Assembly: GCF_042678945.1 (NCBI RefSeq)
Contig: NZ_JBHTLM010000023.1
Span: 1 to 64,000, forward strand
Direction of reading: 5' to 3'
From: Fontibacillus puldeungensis
GTDB taxonomy: Bacteria > Bacillota > Bacilli > Paenibacillales > Paenibacillaceae
Length of the DNA stretch: 64,000 bases
Below, in pieces: positions 16,423-25,762 of this stretch; within the stretch, counting starts at the first letter, position 1; each line of letters starts with the position of its first letter. Position numbers and translations under genes: made by a program. The notes under the pieces were generated by a model that saw nothing but the letters and a program-made list of their open reading frames with translations, was not told the DNA's origin and did no database searches.

Positions 16423-17097
16423 TTGAATATATTAAAAAACGATTGGGCGCCTTATTTACAAGGTGAATTTGAGAAGCCCTACTACCTGCAGCTGCGTAAA
16501 TTTCTTGTCGAGGAATATAATACGAGATTCATATATCCCGACAAATATGATATTTTCAACGCACTCCACTATACTTCCTTCGCCAATACGAAAGTGGTCA
16601 TATTGGGCCAGGATCCTTATCACGGACCTGGACAAGCTCATGGTTTGAGCTTCTCTGTAAAACCGGGCATCAAGTCGCCACCTTCACTGCAAAATATTTT
16701 CAAGGAACTGCACGACGATTTAGGATGCTATATCCCGAACAACGGGCATTTGGTCAAATGGGCCGAACAAGGTGTCCTGCTCCTAAACACGGTACTGACC
16801 GTTCGTGCCGATACTCCGAACTCACATAAAAATATGGGCTGGGAGAACTTCACGGACAAAGTAATCGAAACGCTTAATCAGAAGGAGCATCCGGTAGTGT
16901 TTCTGCTTTGGGGCAGCCATGCCCAGAAAAAAGCCGAGCTGATTACGAACAAGCAGCACTATCTGATCAAAACACCGCACCCAAGTCCCTTGTCAGCACA
17001 TCGGGGGTTTTTAGGCAGCAAGCCGTTTTCGAAGACAAATCAGTTTCTAAAAGTCCAAGGACTTGGCGAAATCGATTGGCAAATCTCGAATTTGTAG
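16423..17097 (+). CDS. ung: Uracil-DNA glycosylase, family 1
   Basis: This 224-residue base-excision repair enzyme removes uracil from DNA. Both signatures are intact: GQDPYHGPGQAHGLSFSV, with the catalytic Asp, and HPSPLSAHRGFLGSKPF, with the catalytic His and the DNA-intercalating loop. LLLNTVLTVR, which shapes the uracil pocket, is also present. The length is normal. The start is TTG behind GAGGTGA, and a TATAAT at 16386 marks a likely -10 box. It is convergent with the DUF1697 gene. Confidence 0.96.
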   Translation: MNILKNDWAPYLQGEFEKPYYLQLRKFLVEEYNTRFIYPDKYDIFNALHYTSFANTKVVILGQDPYHGPGQAHGLSFSVKPGIKSPPSLQNIFKELHDDLGCYIPNNGHLVKWAEQGVLLLNTVLTVRADTPNSHKNMGWENFTDKVIETLNQKEHPVVFLLWGSHAQKKAELITNKQHYLIKTPHPSPLSAHRGFLGSKPFSKTNQFLKVQGLGEIDWQISNL

Positions 17098-17098
17098 G

Positions 17099-17656
17099 CT
17101 AAGTCATGGCTTCCGCCAATGAAACAAGCTTCATCAGCGTCTTCCAATTTCGGGCGGTTGCCGGAACGTCCAGCTTCGGCAAATGATTGGCGAGCTTGGA
17201 GTTTCGGATGCTATCGGAGAATAGCATATAGATTTCCCGCCCGATAATCCGGAAATCTTCGTTCTGGTTTTTGTAGCCGCCGAGCTTCTGCACGCTTTCC
17301 TGTGAAGGCTCCTTTGACAAAAAAGCGATATGCAGGCATTCCCCGGTTGCCGTGGCTTCTGCTGCGGAAATCTCCGCGGGTGAAAACGGACAGGTATCAG
17401 CAATCTGTTTCATCTCTTCGGCCGTTCTTAATACCACGGTCACCGGGAAGCCAAAATCGGTCAAAATTGCTTGTTCGATGCAGAAGCGAAGCGACTCTTC
17501 TCCCTCATCAGATTGAAACAGAACGTTACCGCTCTGAATGTAGGTTTGCACCTCATGCAGCCCCGAATTCATCAGAGTGCGCTTTAATTCGGCCATTTTG
17601 ATCATATTTTTGCCGCCTACGTTAATGCCTCGCAGTAAAGCGATGTAGATCGTCAT
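17099..17656 (-). CDS. DUF1697 domain-containing protein
   Basis: This 185-residue protein matches the DUF1697 family from end to end: it starts YIALLRGINVGGKNMIKMAELK, followed by YIQSGNVLFQS and, near the end, TARNWKTLMKLVSLA. No catalytic activity is established for the family. GGAGGG lies eight bases before the ATG. It is convergent with ung with a 1-bp gap. Confidence 0.88.
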   Translation of the reverse strand: MTIYIALLRGINVGGKNMIKMAELKRTLMNSGLHEVQTYIQSGNVLFQSDEGEESLRFCIEQAILTDFGFPVTVVLRTAEEMKQIADTCPFSPAEISAAEATATGECLHIAFLSKEPSQESVQKLGGYKNQNEDFRIIGREIYMLFSDSIRNSKLANHLPKLDVPATARNWKTLMKLVSLAEAMT

Positions 17657-18100
17657 TGACTCTATCCCTCCTTGAAGTGGTCAATACTTCCCTTTTAGTC
17701 CAGATTATAATATCCCAATTTATGTTACGTCCAGAAGTGTTATTTGCCCTTCATTTGCCCTATCAACCGGTTCATTTGAACTAAATTAAACAAGGTATTT
17801 AGACCGATTTTTTCATTTCATATGGAAGTGATAACAAAAATTTACTGTTAATTATAGAATTTCATTACATCTTTTGGTATATTATGGGCAGGGGCCGCAA
17901 ATTGCTAACGTTTTATGTCATTCAGCGTCTCCTTCAATCCTGAGGAAAGTGGGGTGATCGGGCTGTTTTTGGCTACCGCAAGGGACACTCAATACACAGA
18001 ATCACGAGTCATAAGGAAAGAGCACACCAGGTTCCAACAGTAAAAAGCACTAATCGTTTGTTTTAGTAGAACACTCTATATAAGGAGGATTCAATCTGCT
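17657..18100 (+). promoter_or_regulatory. Upstream region and long leader of the cellulase operon
   Basis: A gene-free 444-bp region. TGGAAGTGATAACA (17823-17836) resembles a CcpA cre site (TGTAAGCGTTAACA, 11 of 14 by eye), which would fit carbon repression of cellulases. A TATATTAT block at 17878-17885 is a possible -10 box; no good -35 box is seen. That would leave an untranslated leader of roughly 210 nt before the AAGGAGG at 18082. The leader does not match any riboswitch class I can recognise, and I see no terminator in it. Confidence 0.4.
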
Positions 18101-20836
18101 ATGGGCAAATGGATGAAGAAAAGCGGGATTATGTCTTTCAGCTTTTTGTTAGCGCTTACAGGATACTCAGGATGGGGCTCCTTCTCTCCAGTCGCTAAGG
18201 CAGAAGCGACCAGCTACAATTACGCCGAAGCACTGCAAAAGTCAATTTACTTCTACGAAGCGCAGCGCTCAGGGGACCTCCCGGCCAATAACCGTGTGGA
18301 ATGGCGCGGAGATTCAGGCCTCCAGGACGGTGCAGATGTCGGTCATGATCTTACAGGAGGCTGGTATGATGCCGGGGACCACGTTAAATTTGGATTCCCG
18401 ATGGCAGCTACCGCAACAATTCTCGCATGGTCTGTATATGAGTACCGGGAAGGATATGAACAGTCCGGTCAGCTCGAAGAAATATTGGATAATATCCGTT
18501 GGGCCACAGATTACTTTATGAAAGCCCACACGGCCCCAAATGAGTTATGGGGACAGATCGGCAACGGTACGGCCGACCATAATTGGTGGGGTCCTGCAGA
18601 GGTTATGCCGATGCAAAGACCTGCTTACAAAATCGATACCACCCATCCGGGGTCCGATCTTGCCGGGGAAACCGCTGCGGCGCTTGCGTCCGCCGCGATT
18701 ATTTTCCGGGACAGCGATCCTGCTTATTCCGAAAAATTGCTTCGTCACGCCAAAGAACTGTACAACTTTGCCGACCAATATCGGGGCAAATATTCGGACA
18801 GCATCACCGATGCGAAGCAATTCTACAATTCATGGAGCGGCTATGCCGATGAGTTGAGCTGGGGAGCCGTCTGGCTCTATTTGGCGACAAACGATCAGAC
18901 CTACCTGAACAAAGCCATCGCCGCAAGCCAGCTTTGGGGCACCAACCAGCAAGGAGATTGGGACTACAAATGGACCCATGCCTGGGATGATAAGCATTAT
19001 GGGGCCCAACTGCTGCTGGCCCGCATCACCGGCGATTCCAAATTCGTCCGGTCCACGGAACGCAATATGGAATTCTGGACGACCGGTGTCTCGGGAACAG
19101 GTGAACGGGTTGCCTATACGCCCGGCGGCCTAGCGCACCTGGATCAGTGGGGAGCCCTCCGCTATGCAGCAAATCAGGCTTTTCTAGCATTTGTGTATTC
19201 CGACTGGGTGAGCGATCCTGCGAAGAAGATAAACGCGCGTTCATTCGCTGAGCAGCAAATTTTATACATGCTCGGAGACAACCCTCGAAACAGCAGCTAC
19301 GTCATCGGATACGGCAACAATTCGCCGCAGCATCCGCATCATCGCACCTCCCACGGCTCATGGGCAGACAGCCAAAACACACCGGTGAACCACCGTCACA
19401 TTTTGTACGGGGCCCTTGTCGGCGGTCCATCCAAAGATGATACCTATACCGACTCCATCAGCGATTTCGTCTCTAACGAAGTTGCAACCGATTACAATGC
19501 CGGCTTTACAGGCGCTTTGGCCAAAATGATGCTGCTTCATGGAGCTGGCCAGCAGCCGGTCGCCTCCTTCCCCGCTCCGGAGACACGCGAGGACGAAATG
19601 TTCGTTGAGGCCTCGGTAAATGCAAGCGGCAGCAACTTTGTAGAAATTAGGGCCCTGCTGAACAATCGTTCCGGATGGCCGGCACGTGCCAGCGAAAACA
19701 TGTCGTTTAATTACTATGTCGATCTTAGCGAAGCGATCGCTGCGGGCTATGGACCTGGAGATATTACTGTTGCAGCCGGCGGTTATAATCAGGGAGCTAC
19801 TGTCACCCCCCTCAAACCTTACGATGTAAGCAAAAATATTTACTATACGACGGTGGATTTCTCAGGAACGCGCATATATCCCGGCGGTCAATCCGCTTAT
19901 CGCAAGGAAGTGCAATTCCGGATCGCCGCGCCTTTGAACACAACATTTTGGAACAACGCCAATGACTTCTCTTATCAGGGCATCGCTTCTGGAGGATCCA
20001 GTCCCATTAAAGCGCCGAATATCCCGGTATTTGATGCCGGAGTACGTGTGTTTGGGGAACTGCCTGCCGGAGGTGGCAACCCAGGAGAACCAACAGCACC
20101 TGCAGCGCCGCAGAATGTGAAAGCGCTGCCTGGAAATGAAGCAGCTCAGCTATCTTGGAGCGCAGTAAGCAGTGCCTCCGAGTATCTGATCAAGAGATCG
20201 GCAGCGAGCGGCGGTCCTTACAACACTGTTGGAACTTCAAGCGTTCCCTCGTTTGCCGATTCGGGGCTGACAAATGGAACAACCTATTATTACGTCGTTG
20301 TCGCGAGGAATGCCGTAGGCGACAGCCTTCCTTCTTCCGAGGTCTCCGTAAAACCGCGTTCAACTCCGATACCGGCAGAAGGCGATTTGAAGGTTCAATA
20401 TCGCACCAACGATACGAACTCCGGTGATAATCAGTTGAGGCCGCTGTTTCGAATCGTGAATACCGGCAATGAGACCGTTTCGCTCAGCGATCTTACCCTT
20501 CGGTATTATTACACTACTGACGGCGACCAACCGCAGCAGTTTAATTGCGACTATGCATTTGTCGGCAGCGGCAATGTCAGCGGCCGGTTTGTCAAGCTGG
20601 ATCATCAGGTTACCGGCGGCGACCATTATCTTGAAATTGCCTTCGCTCCAGGAGCCGGAAGTCTGGCTCCGGGCGCCGATAGCGGCGAAATTCAAACCCG
20701 CGTCAACAAAACGGACTGGACCAATTACAACGAAAGCGACGATTATTCGTACGGTGGAACGCAGCAAACCTTTGCTGATTGGAATAAAGTGACGCTGTAC
20801 CGGAATGGTACGCTCATTTGGGGAGTCGAGCCTTAA
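18101..20836 (+). CDS. Secreted modular endoglucanase: GH9-CBM3c-FnIII-CBM3
   Basis: This 911-residue extracellular cellulase has a signal peptide of about 35 residues (lysines, hydrophobic core, AKAEA). The GH9 domain (about 38-480) carries catalytic Asp90 and Asp93 in WYDAGDHVKF and the general acid Glu460 in SNEVATDYNAGF; the His motif is HPHHRTSHGS. A CBM3c (about 497-653) follows as in processive theme-B GH9 enzymes, then a fibronectin III domain (about 665-755) and a C-terminal CBM3 (about 761-911) for binding to crystalline cellulose. It is followed at 45 bp by the GH48 gene whose FnIII-CBM3 tail is a close paralogue, so the two form a secreted endo/exo pair. Confidence 0.95.
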   Translation: MGKWMKKSGIMSFSFLLALTGYSGWGSFSPVAKAEATSYNYAEALQKSIYFYEAQRSGDLPANNRVEWRGDSGLQDGADVGHDLTGGWYDAGDHVKFGFPMAATATILAWSVYEYREGYEQSGQLEEILDNIRWATDYFMKAHTAPNELWGQIGNGTADHNWWGPAEVMPMQRPAYKIDTTHPGSDLAGETAAALASAAIIFRDSDPAYSEKLLRHAKELYNFADQYRGKYSDSITDAKQFYNSWSGYADELSWGAVWLYLATNDQTYLNKAIAASQLWGTNQQGDWDYKWTHAWDDKHYGAQLLLARITGDSKFVRSTERNMEFWTTGVSGTGERVAYTPGGLAHLDQWGALRYAANQAFLAFVYSDWVSDPAKKINARSFAEQQILYMLGDNPRNSSYVIGYGNNSPQHPHHRTSHGSWADSQNTPVNHRHILYGALVGGPSKDDTYTDSISDFVSNEVATDYNAGFTGALAKMMLLHGAGQQPVASFPAPETREDEMFVEASVNASGSNFVEIRALLNNRSGWPARASENMSFNYYVDLSEAIAAGYGPGDITVAAGGYNQGATVTPLKPYDVSKNIYYTTVDFSGTRIYPGGQSAYRKEVQFRIAAPLNTTFWNNANDFSYQGIASGGSSPIKAPNIPVFDAGVRVFGELPAGGGNPGEPTAPAAPQNVKALPGNEAAQLSWSAVSSASEYLIKRSAASGGPYNTVGTSSVPSFADSGLTNGTTYYYVVVARNAVGDSLPSSEVSVKPRSTPIPAEGDLKVQYRTNDTNSGDNQLRPLFRIVNTGNETVSLSDLTLRYYYTTDGDQPQQFNCDYAFVGSGNVSGRFVKLDHQVTGGDHYLEIAFAPGAGSLAPGADSGEIQTRVNKTDWTNYNESDDYSYGGTQQTFADWNKVTLYRNGTLIWGVEP

Positions 20837-20881
20837 TCTTTTCCGAATTTGAACAATTCATTTTGAAAGGATGATGTTTGG

Positions 20882-23872
20882 ATGACGCGAACGGGTAAAT
20901 TCAGGAAATCTGCTTCTATCCTGATGACGATGGCTTTATTATTCACGATGACGACGGGTGTATTTGGCTTTGGGACTCCTAAAGCTTCCGCAGCTTCCGT
21001 GGAAGAAACTCGTTTTTTGCAGCTATACTCTCAGATTAAAGACCCAAGTAACGGCTATTTTTCCGCGGAAGGCATCCCTTATCATTCCATTGAAACGCTC
21101 ATGAGTGAAGCTCCCGATTATGGACATATGACGACCTCTGAGGCATACAGCTACTGGATGTGGCTTGAGGTTTTGTACGGCCACTATACCGGTGACTGGA
21201 ACAAACTCGAAGATGCATGGGACAATATGGAAAAATATATGATCCCGATCAATGAGGGCGACGGGAAAGAAGAACAGCCTACTATGAGCAACTATAACCC
21301 GAACAGTCCAGCCACCTATGCGGCGGAATACGGTCAGCCAGACAAATATCCAAGCAGTCTCACAGGCCAGTACTCCGCTGGGAAGGATCCGCTTGATGCA
21401 GAGCTGAAAGCCACTTACGGCAACAATCAAACGTACCTGATGCACTGGCTGCTGGACGTCGATAACTGGTACGGGTTCGGCAACCTGCTCAATCCAAGCC
21501 ATACGGCCACTTATGTGAACACGTTCCAGCGCGGCGAGCAGGAATCCGTTTGGGAAGCCATTACTCACCCTTCGCAGGACAACAAAACGTTCGGCAAAAC
21601 GGGTGAAGGCTTCATGTCCCTGTTCACGAAGGAGAACAATGCACCGGCAGCTCAATGGCGCTACACCAACGCTACCGATGCCGACGCCCGGGCGGTTCAA
21701 GCTATGTACTGGGCCAAAGAGTTAGGCTACAATAACGAGGTCTATTTGAAAAAAGCCGAGAAAATGGGGGATTATCTCCGTTACGGCATGTACGATAAGT
21801 ACTTCCAGCAAATCGGCAGCGCAGCGGACGGCAGTCCTGCAGCCGGGAATGGCAAAGACGCCAGCCATTTTCTGATGTCGTGGTATACGGCATGGGGCGG
21901 CGGACTTGGGCAAGGCGGCAATTGGGCTTGGCGGATCGGTGCGAGCCATGTCCATCAAGGATATCAAAATGTCGTAGCATCCTATGCCCTGTCCGATCCC
22001 GACGGCGGACTGATTCCCGACTCCGCAACAGCAGGACAGGACTGGAATACAACTCTGAAACGCCAATTGGAATTTTACACCTGGCTGCAATCCGCCGAAG
22101 GAGCGATTGCCGGCGGCGCCACAAACAGTTGGGATGGAGCATACAAAGCTTACCCGGCTGGAACGAGTACATTTTACGGGCTGGCTTATGATGATGCTCC
22201 TGTCTACCATGACCCTCCTTCAAATAACTGGTTCGGCATGCAAGCCTGGCCGGTAGAACGCATTGCCGAATACTACTACATCCTTGCTTCAAACGGTGAC
22301 ACTTCTTCCGAGAACTTCCAAATGGCCAAACAAGTGATCAGCAAATGGATCGACTGGTCGATGGACTATGTATTTGTGAACAGCCGTCCGTCCTCCGACT
22401 CTGAGGGTTATTATCTGGATGCACAAGGCAACCGTGTCCTTGGCGGAACCAATCCGCAAATCGCTACTGTCGCCGCTCCGGGAGAATTCTGGATTCCTAG
22501 CAATCTGGAATGGCAAGGCAAACCGGATTCATGGAACGGCTACAGCAGCCACACAGGTAACTCTGGCCTTCACGTGGTGACGAAGAACCCTGGTCAAGAT
22601 GTTGGCGTACTCGGAAGCTACATCAAAGCGCTGACCTTCTTTGCAGCAGGTACCAAAGCCGAAAACGGCAGCTACACTACAATTGGCGGTCAAGCTGGGC
22701 AGTTGGCAAAATCACTGCTGGATACGGCATGGAGTTATAACGATGGCATCGGCATTGCCAAAGCGGAGCCGCGCGATGACTACTACCGTTACTTTACGAA
22801 AGAGATTTATTTCCCATCAGGCTGGAGCGGCACATATGGTCAAGGCAACACGCTCCCTGGCTCGAATACAGTGCCTTCCGATCCGTCCAAAGGCGGAAAC
22901 GGCGTATATGCCAGCTACTCCGATGTTCGTCCGAAAATCAAAAACGACCCAAGCTGGCAAGCTCTCGTGGATAAATACAACACCAGTTGGAATCCGCAAA
23001 CCAAGAAGTGGGATAACGGTGCGCCTCAGTTCACATATCACCGTTTTTGGTCACAAGTCGACATGGCTACAGCCTATGCCGAATATGATCGCCTGATCAA
23101 CGGCGGCGGTGGCGGCCCAGTCGATCCGGTGGCTCCTAAAGCGCCTGCAAATCTCAAAGCTACTCCAGGGGATGCCAAAGTTCAGTTGTCCTGGAGCAAA
23201 TCGACCGGAGCAGAAAGCTATACGGTAAAACGTTCGATCACTAGCGGCGGACCTTATGCAAATATCGCTACTGTGACTGAACCGGCTTACACCGACTTGA
23301 ATGTTGTTAACGACACAACTTATTATTACGTAGTTAGCGCCTCGAACGCAGTTGGCACAAGTCCTGATTCCGCAGAGGTCAGTGCCAAGCCGACGGCAAC
23401 GCCTACTCCGGTGCATGGTAATCTGAAGCTGCAGTATCGCAGCACAGATAGCAATGAAACCGATAACCAGGTCCGGGCTAATCTCAAAATTGTGAACACC
23501 GGAACGGAACCCGTTTCACTGAGTAATGTAAAGGTGCGGTATTACTATACGGTGGACGGTGACAAAGCGCAGGAATTCTACTGTGACTATGCTGCCATCG
23601 GCAGCGGAAATGTCACCGGCAGCTTTGTCAAAATGCCTAACGCAAAACCAGGCGCCGATTATTATTTGGAAATTTCCTTCGGATCAGGGGCGGGTACTCT
23701 GGCTCCAGGTGCAGACACTGGCGATATCCAAATCCGGTTCAACAAAACAGACTGGTCTAATTACAACGAAGCAGGAGACTTCTCCCATGATGCCACCAAA
23801 ACTTCCTATACCGAATGGGATAAAGTTCCGCTTTATGTGAAAGGAACTCTGGCTTGGGGACTTGAGCCTTAA
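20882..23872 (+). CDS. Secreted cellobiohydrolase: GH48-FnIII-CBM3
   Basis: This 996-residue exoglucanase acts processively on cellulose chains. A signal peptide of about 37 residues ends near PKASA. The GH48 domain (about 39-745) contains the family's acid/base Glu87 in MTTSEAYSYWMW and aromatic tunnel segments such as HWLLDVDNWYGFG and NWAWRIGASHVHQGYQN. A fibronectin III domain (about 750-840) and a CBM3 (about 844-996) complete it. It has no dockerin, so it is a free enzyme and not cellulosomal. AAAGGATG precedes the ATG. GH48 genes are usually single-copy and essential for crystalline cellulose degradation, so the organism is a true cellulolytic species. Confidence 0.96.
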   Translation: MTRTGKFRKSASILMTMALLFTMTTGVFGFGTPKASAASVEETRFLQLYSQIKDPSNGYFSAEGIPYHSIETLMSEAPDYGHMTTSEAYSYWMWLEVLYGHYTGDWNKLEDAWDNMEKYMIPINEGDGKEEQPTMSNYNPNSPATYAAEYGQPDKYPSSLTGQYSAGKDPLDAELKATYGNNQTYLMHWLLDVDNWYGFGNLLNPSHTATYVNTFQRGEQESVWEAITHPSQDNKTFGKTGEGFMSLFTKENNAPAAQWRYTNATDADARAVQAMYWAKELGYNNEVYLKKAEKMGDYLRYGMYDKYFQQIGSAADGSPAAGNGKDASHFLMSWYTAWGGGLGQGGNWAWRIGASHVHQGYQNVVASYALSDPDGGLIPDSATAGQDWNTTLKRQLEFYTWLQSAEGAIAGGATNSWDGAYKAYPAGTSTFYGLAYDDAPVYHDPPSNNWFGMQAWPVERIAEYYYILASNGDTSSENFQMAKQVISKWIDWSMDYVFVNSRPSSDSEGYYLDAQGNRVLGGTNPQIATVAAPGEFWIPSNLEWQGKPDSWNGYSSHTGNSGLHVVTKNPGQDVGVLGSYIKALTFFAAGTKAENGSYTTIGGQAGQLAKSLLDTAWSYNDGIGIAKAEPRDDYYRYFTKEIYFPSGWSGTYGQGNTLPGSNTVPSDPSKGGNGVYASYSDVRPKIKNDPSWQALVDKYNTSWNPQTKKWDNGAPQFTYHRFWSQVDMATAYAEYDRLINGGGGGPVDPVAPKAPANLKATPGDAKVQLSWSKSTGAESYTVKRSITSGGPYANIATVTEPAYTDLNVVNDTTYYYVVSASNAVGTSPDSAEVSAKPTATPTPVHGNLKLQYRSTDSNETDNQVRANLKIVNTGTEPVSLSNVKVRYYYTVDGDKAQEFYCDYAAIGSGNVTGSFVKMPNAKPGADYYLEISFGSGAGTLAPGADTGDIQIRFNKTDWSNYNEAGDFSHDATKTSYTEWDKVPLYVKGTLAWGLEP

Positions 23873-23918
23873 GGAATTACACAATAAACTTAAAATAGGT
23901 GCGCGTTAAGTCTCTATG

Positions 23919-23956
23919 CGGTCCGGCAATAGCACTTCTGCCGGGCCGTTTTTTTT
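23919..23956 (+). terminator. Rho-independent terminator of the cellulase operon
   Basis: The arms CGGTCCGGCA (23919-23928) and TGCCGGGCCG (23939-23948), with one G-T pair, are followed by eight T residues. Confidence 0.9.
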
Positions 23957-24054
23957 ATGTCCGCCCGAATTTTCTCCAATTATTCATTTATGCATCATCT
24001 GACCCCTTTGCGTTTTGCTAAAATCTTCATATAGGCAATATGGAGGTGAGAACT

Positions 24055-25221
24055 ATGAATCCTATGACACCAAGGGCATCAATGACACCTGAAGTTATAA
24101 CTTACGCTTTGCCTGAAAATGCCTCCGGATCGGATGCCTTTTACCACGATGTGTCTCAATTGGCGGATGAGCTGCTGGAAACGACTAAAGGTGAAAAAGC
24201 CGTGTCCGATTTTGTCTCATTCACGGCTGAGCACGAACTGGAGCTTATGAGTAATCAGGTTTATGTTTTAGAGTTTCTTATGATCGGTGTCCTATGGAGA
24301 AGCTACGGCAAACAAGCCGCTGCCTTCCATCTGCGCGGAACGAGTCTCTTAACCCGGATTTACCGATTGCGAAGCAAAGGAAAACAGCAGCGGGAAGCCG
24401 TCAACCGGGTAAAGGGATTTCTAAATACAACCGTTTTGGCCAAAGCAGGTACCACCGAGCTAAACATCCATCCTGATCATTTTGGAAAGCTCATTCGTTG
24501 GCTTGCAGCAACCGGTGAATTTGAGGAAGAATGCAAACGCCTGAACATATGGAAAGCTTATCTATTAAGTAAACCTTTGAACGAAAGCATATCTTTTCTT
24601 GAACGCGCCATCCGGTTGACTGACTGGTTCGAACGCAGGAGTGTCATAGTTCTAGGCTGCTATACCCCCAATGTAGATTCATTTCGAGAACATCACGCTC
24701 AAAGTCTGAAATGGAAGGAAAATTTAATCTTCTGCACTCGCGGGCGTGTGGAATATCATTTGAATATGGTTGGCGCCGAGCTGATGAACAGAGCCTTTAG
24801 GGACTGCTTTCTACAGACGAAGGAGAAAAAAGTACTGCTACCTATTTGCATGAGGCTGAGAGGAGAAATTGGCTGCCGGGCGGTGCGAGTAGAGGACGGT
24901 TATGCTTGCACTGGCTGTGTAAAGGAATGCCAAGTCAATCAAATGACGGTTCTGGGTAAAGAAAAACAATTTCAAGTACGGATTATCCCCCACGCCTCAA
25001 CCGCTTTCGAACAACTGGACGACCGGAGGAAAGGCGAGATCGGCATTATCGGCATCGCCTGTGTGCTTCAACTGATCTCTGGAGGATACAAAGCAAAGTC
25101 GCTGGGATTTGAACCCCAATGTGTCCTGCTGAATTACTGCGGCTGTGCCAGACACTGGCACCCTGATGGGATAGTCACTCACATCAACTTAAATCGGCTA
25201 AAAAGCCTGCTGGAATCGTAA
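24055..25221 (+). CDS. DUF116 domain protein with Cys-rich core
   Basis: This 388-residue protein has an N-terminal half with no recognised domain. The C-terminal half matches DUF116: CTRGRVEYHLNMVGAELMNR, an internal Cys group (CRAVRVEDGYACTGCVKEC), then GEIGIIGIACVLQLISGGYK and CVLLNYCGCARHW. The clustered cysteines suggest metal or Fe-S binding, but no activity is established for the family. The start is the ATG at 24055, five bases after GGAGGTGA. In other genomes DUF116 often sits beside lipoate ligase or radical SAM genes; here it stands alone between terminators. Confidence 0.75.
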   Translation: MNPMTPRASMTPEVITYALPENASGSDAFYHDVSQLADELLETTKGEKAVSDFVSFTAEHELELMSNQVYVLEFLMIGVLWRSYGKQAAAFHLRGTSLLTRIYRLRSKGKQQREAVNRVKGFLNTTVLAKAGTTELNIHPDHFGKLIRWLAATGEFEEECKRLNIWKAYLLSKPLNESISFLERAIRLTDWFERRSVIVLGCYTPNVDSFREHHAQSLKWKENLIFCTRGRVEYHLNMVGAELMNRAFRDCFLQTKEKKVLLPICMRLRGEIGCRAVRVEDGYACTGCVKECQVNQMTVLGKEKQFQVRIIPHASTAFEQLDDRRKGEIGIIGIACVLQLISGGYKAKSLGFEPQCVLLNYCGCARHWHPDGIVTHINLNRLKSLLES

Positions 25222-25223
25222 CG

Positions 25224-25258
25224 GCATGAATTTCGATTTGACAATTCATGCTTTTTTT
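25224..25258 (+). terminator. Terminator after the DUF116 gene
   Basis: The perfect 9-bp arms GCATGAATT (25224-25232) and AATTCATGC (25243-25251) are followed by seven T residues. Confidence 0.88.
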
Positions 25259-25336
25259 ATTATCCTTCAGTTAGATATTTATTTAATTAGATATATGTTT
25301 AATTTGCTTATATACTAAATCTTAAGGAGGTATGTC

Positions 25337-25657
25337 ATGATGGATAATTCAGACAAGGCGCTGAACGAAAAAACAGTGCAAGCGGTGCTGCGGAACTTTT
25401 TTACAAAGGAAGGAAAGTTAACTCATTTACCGGCCCAGCTCAAGAAAAAGTTGATCGTTTTGGAGCATCTCGTTTCTCAGCTGGAACAGGGGCATAGCTA
25501 CTCGGAGAAACAGATTAACGAGTATATCAAAAGGGTTGATGATGATTATGCGACGATCCGACGGGAGTTTATCATTTACCGGTTTATGAGCCGGGAAGAT
25601 GGGATTTATACGGTGAATCCGCCGGAAATGTGGACGAGGTGGGACAGCTTGAATTAA
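25337..25657 (+). CDS. DUF2087 domain protein
   Basis: This 106-residue protein corresponds to the DUF2087 domain: VLRNFFTKEGKLTHLPAQLKKKL, YSEKQINEYIKRVDDDYATIRREFI and a final MSREDGIYTV. In many proteins this domain follows a helix-turn-helix or a GNAT domain; here it is free-standing. It is assumed to bind nucleic acid, with no demonstrated activity. AAGGAGG precedes tandem ATG codons. The upstream sequence 25262-25320 is AT-rich with two TTAGATAT repeats whose meaning is unknown. Confidence 0.8.
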   Translation: MMDNSDKALNEKTVQAVLRNFFTKEGKLTHLPAQLKKKLIVLEHLVSQLEQGHSYSEKQINEYIKRVDDDYATIRREFIIYRFMSREDGIYTVNPPEMWTRWDSLN

Positions 25658-25762
25658 CAGGGATTGTATGAATTCATGAAGCTTGTTAGGCAGTAACGTT
25701 TTTTTCGCGGAAGATTGGGAATAAAAAGTAAAGATACACCTATATCAAAGGGGGATTCCCTG

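Noticed and set aside
17892..18080. Possible c-di-AMP or c-di-GMP riboswitch upstream of the GH9 gene
   Set aside because: Pieces such as GGGGTGATC look suggestive, but the ydaO 3' core (TCAGCTAACCTCG) and the c-di-GMP core are absent.
22641..23096. Out-of-frame open frames inside the GH9 and GH48 genes on both strands
   Set aside because: No family resemblance or ribosome sites, and they lie wholly within conserved catalytic domains.
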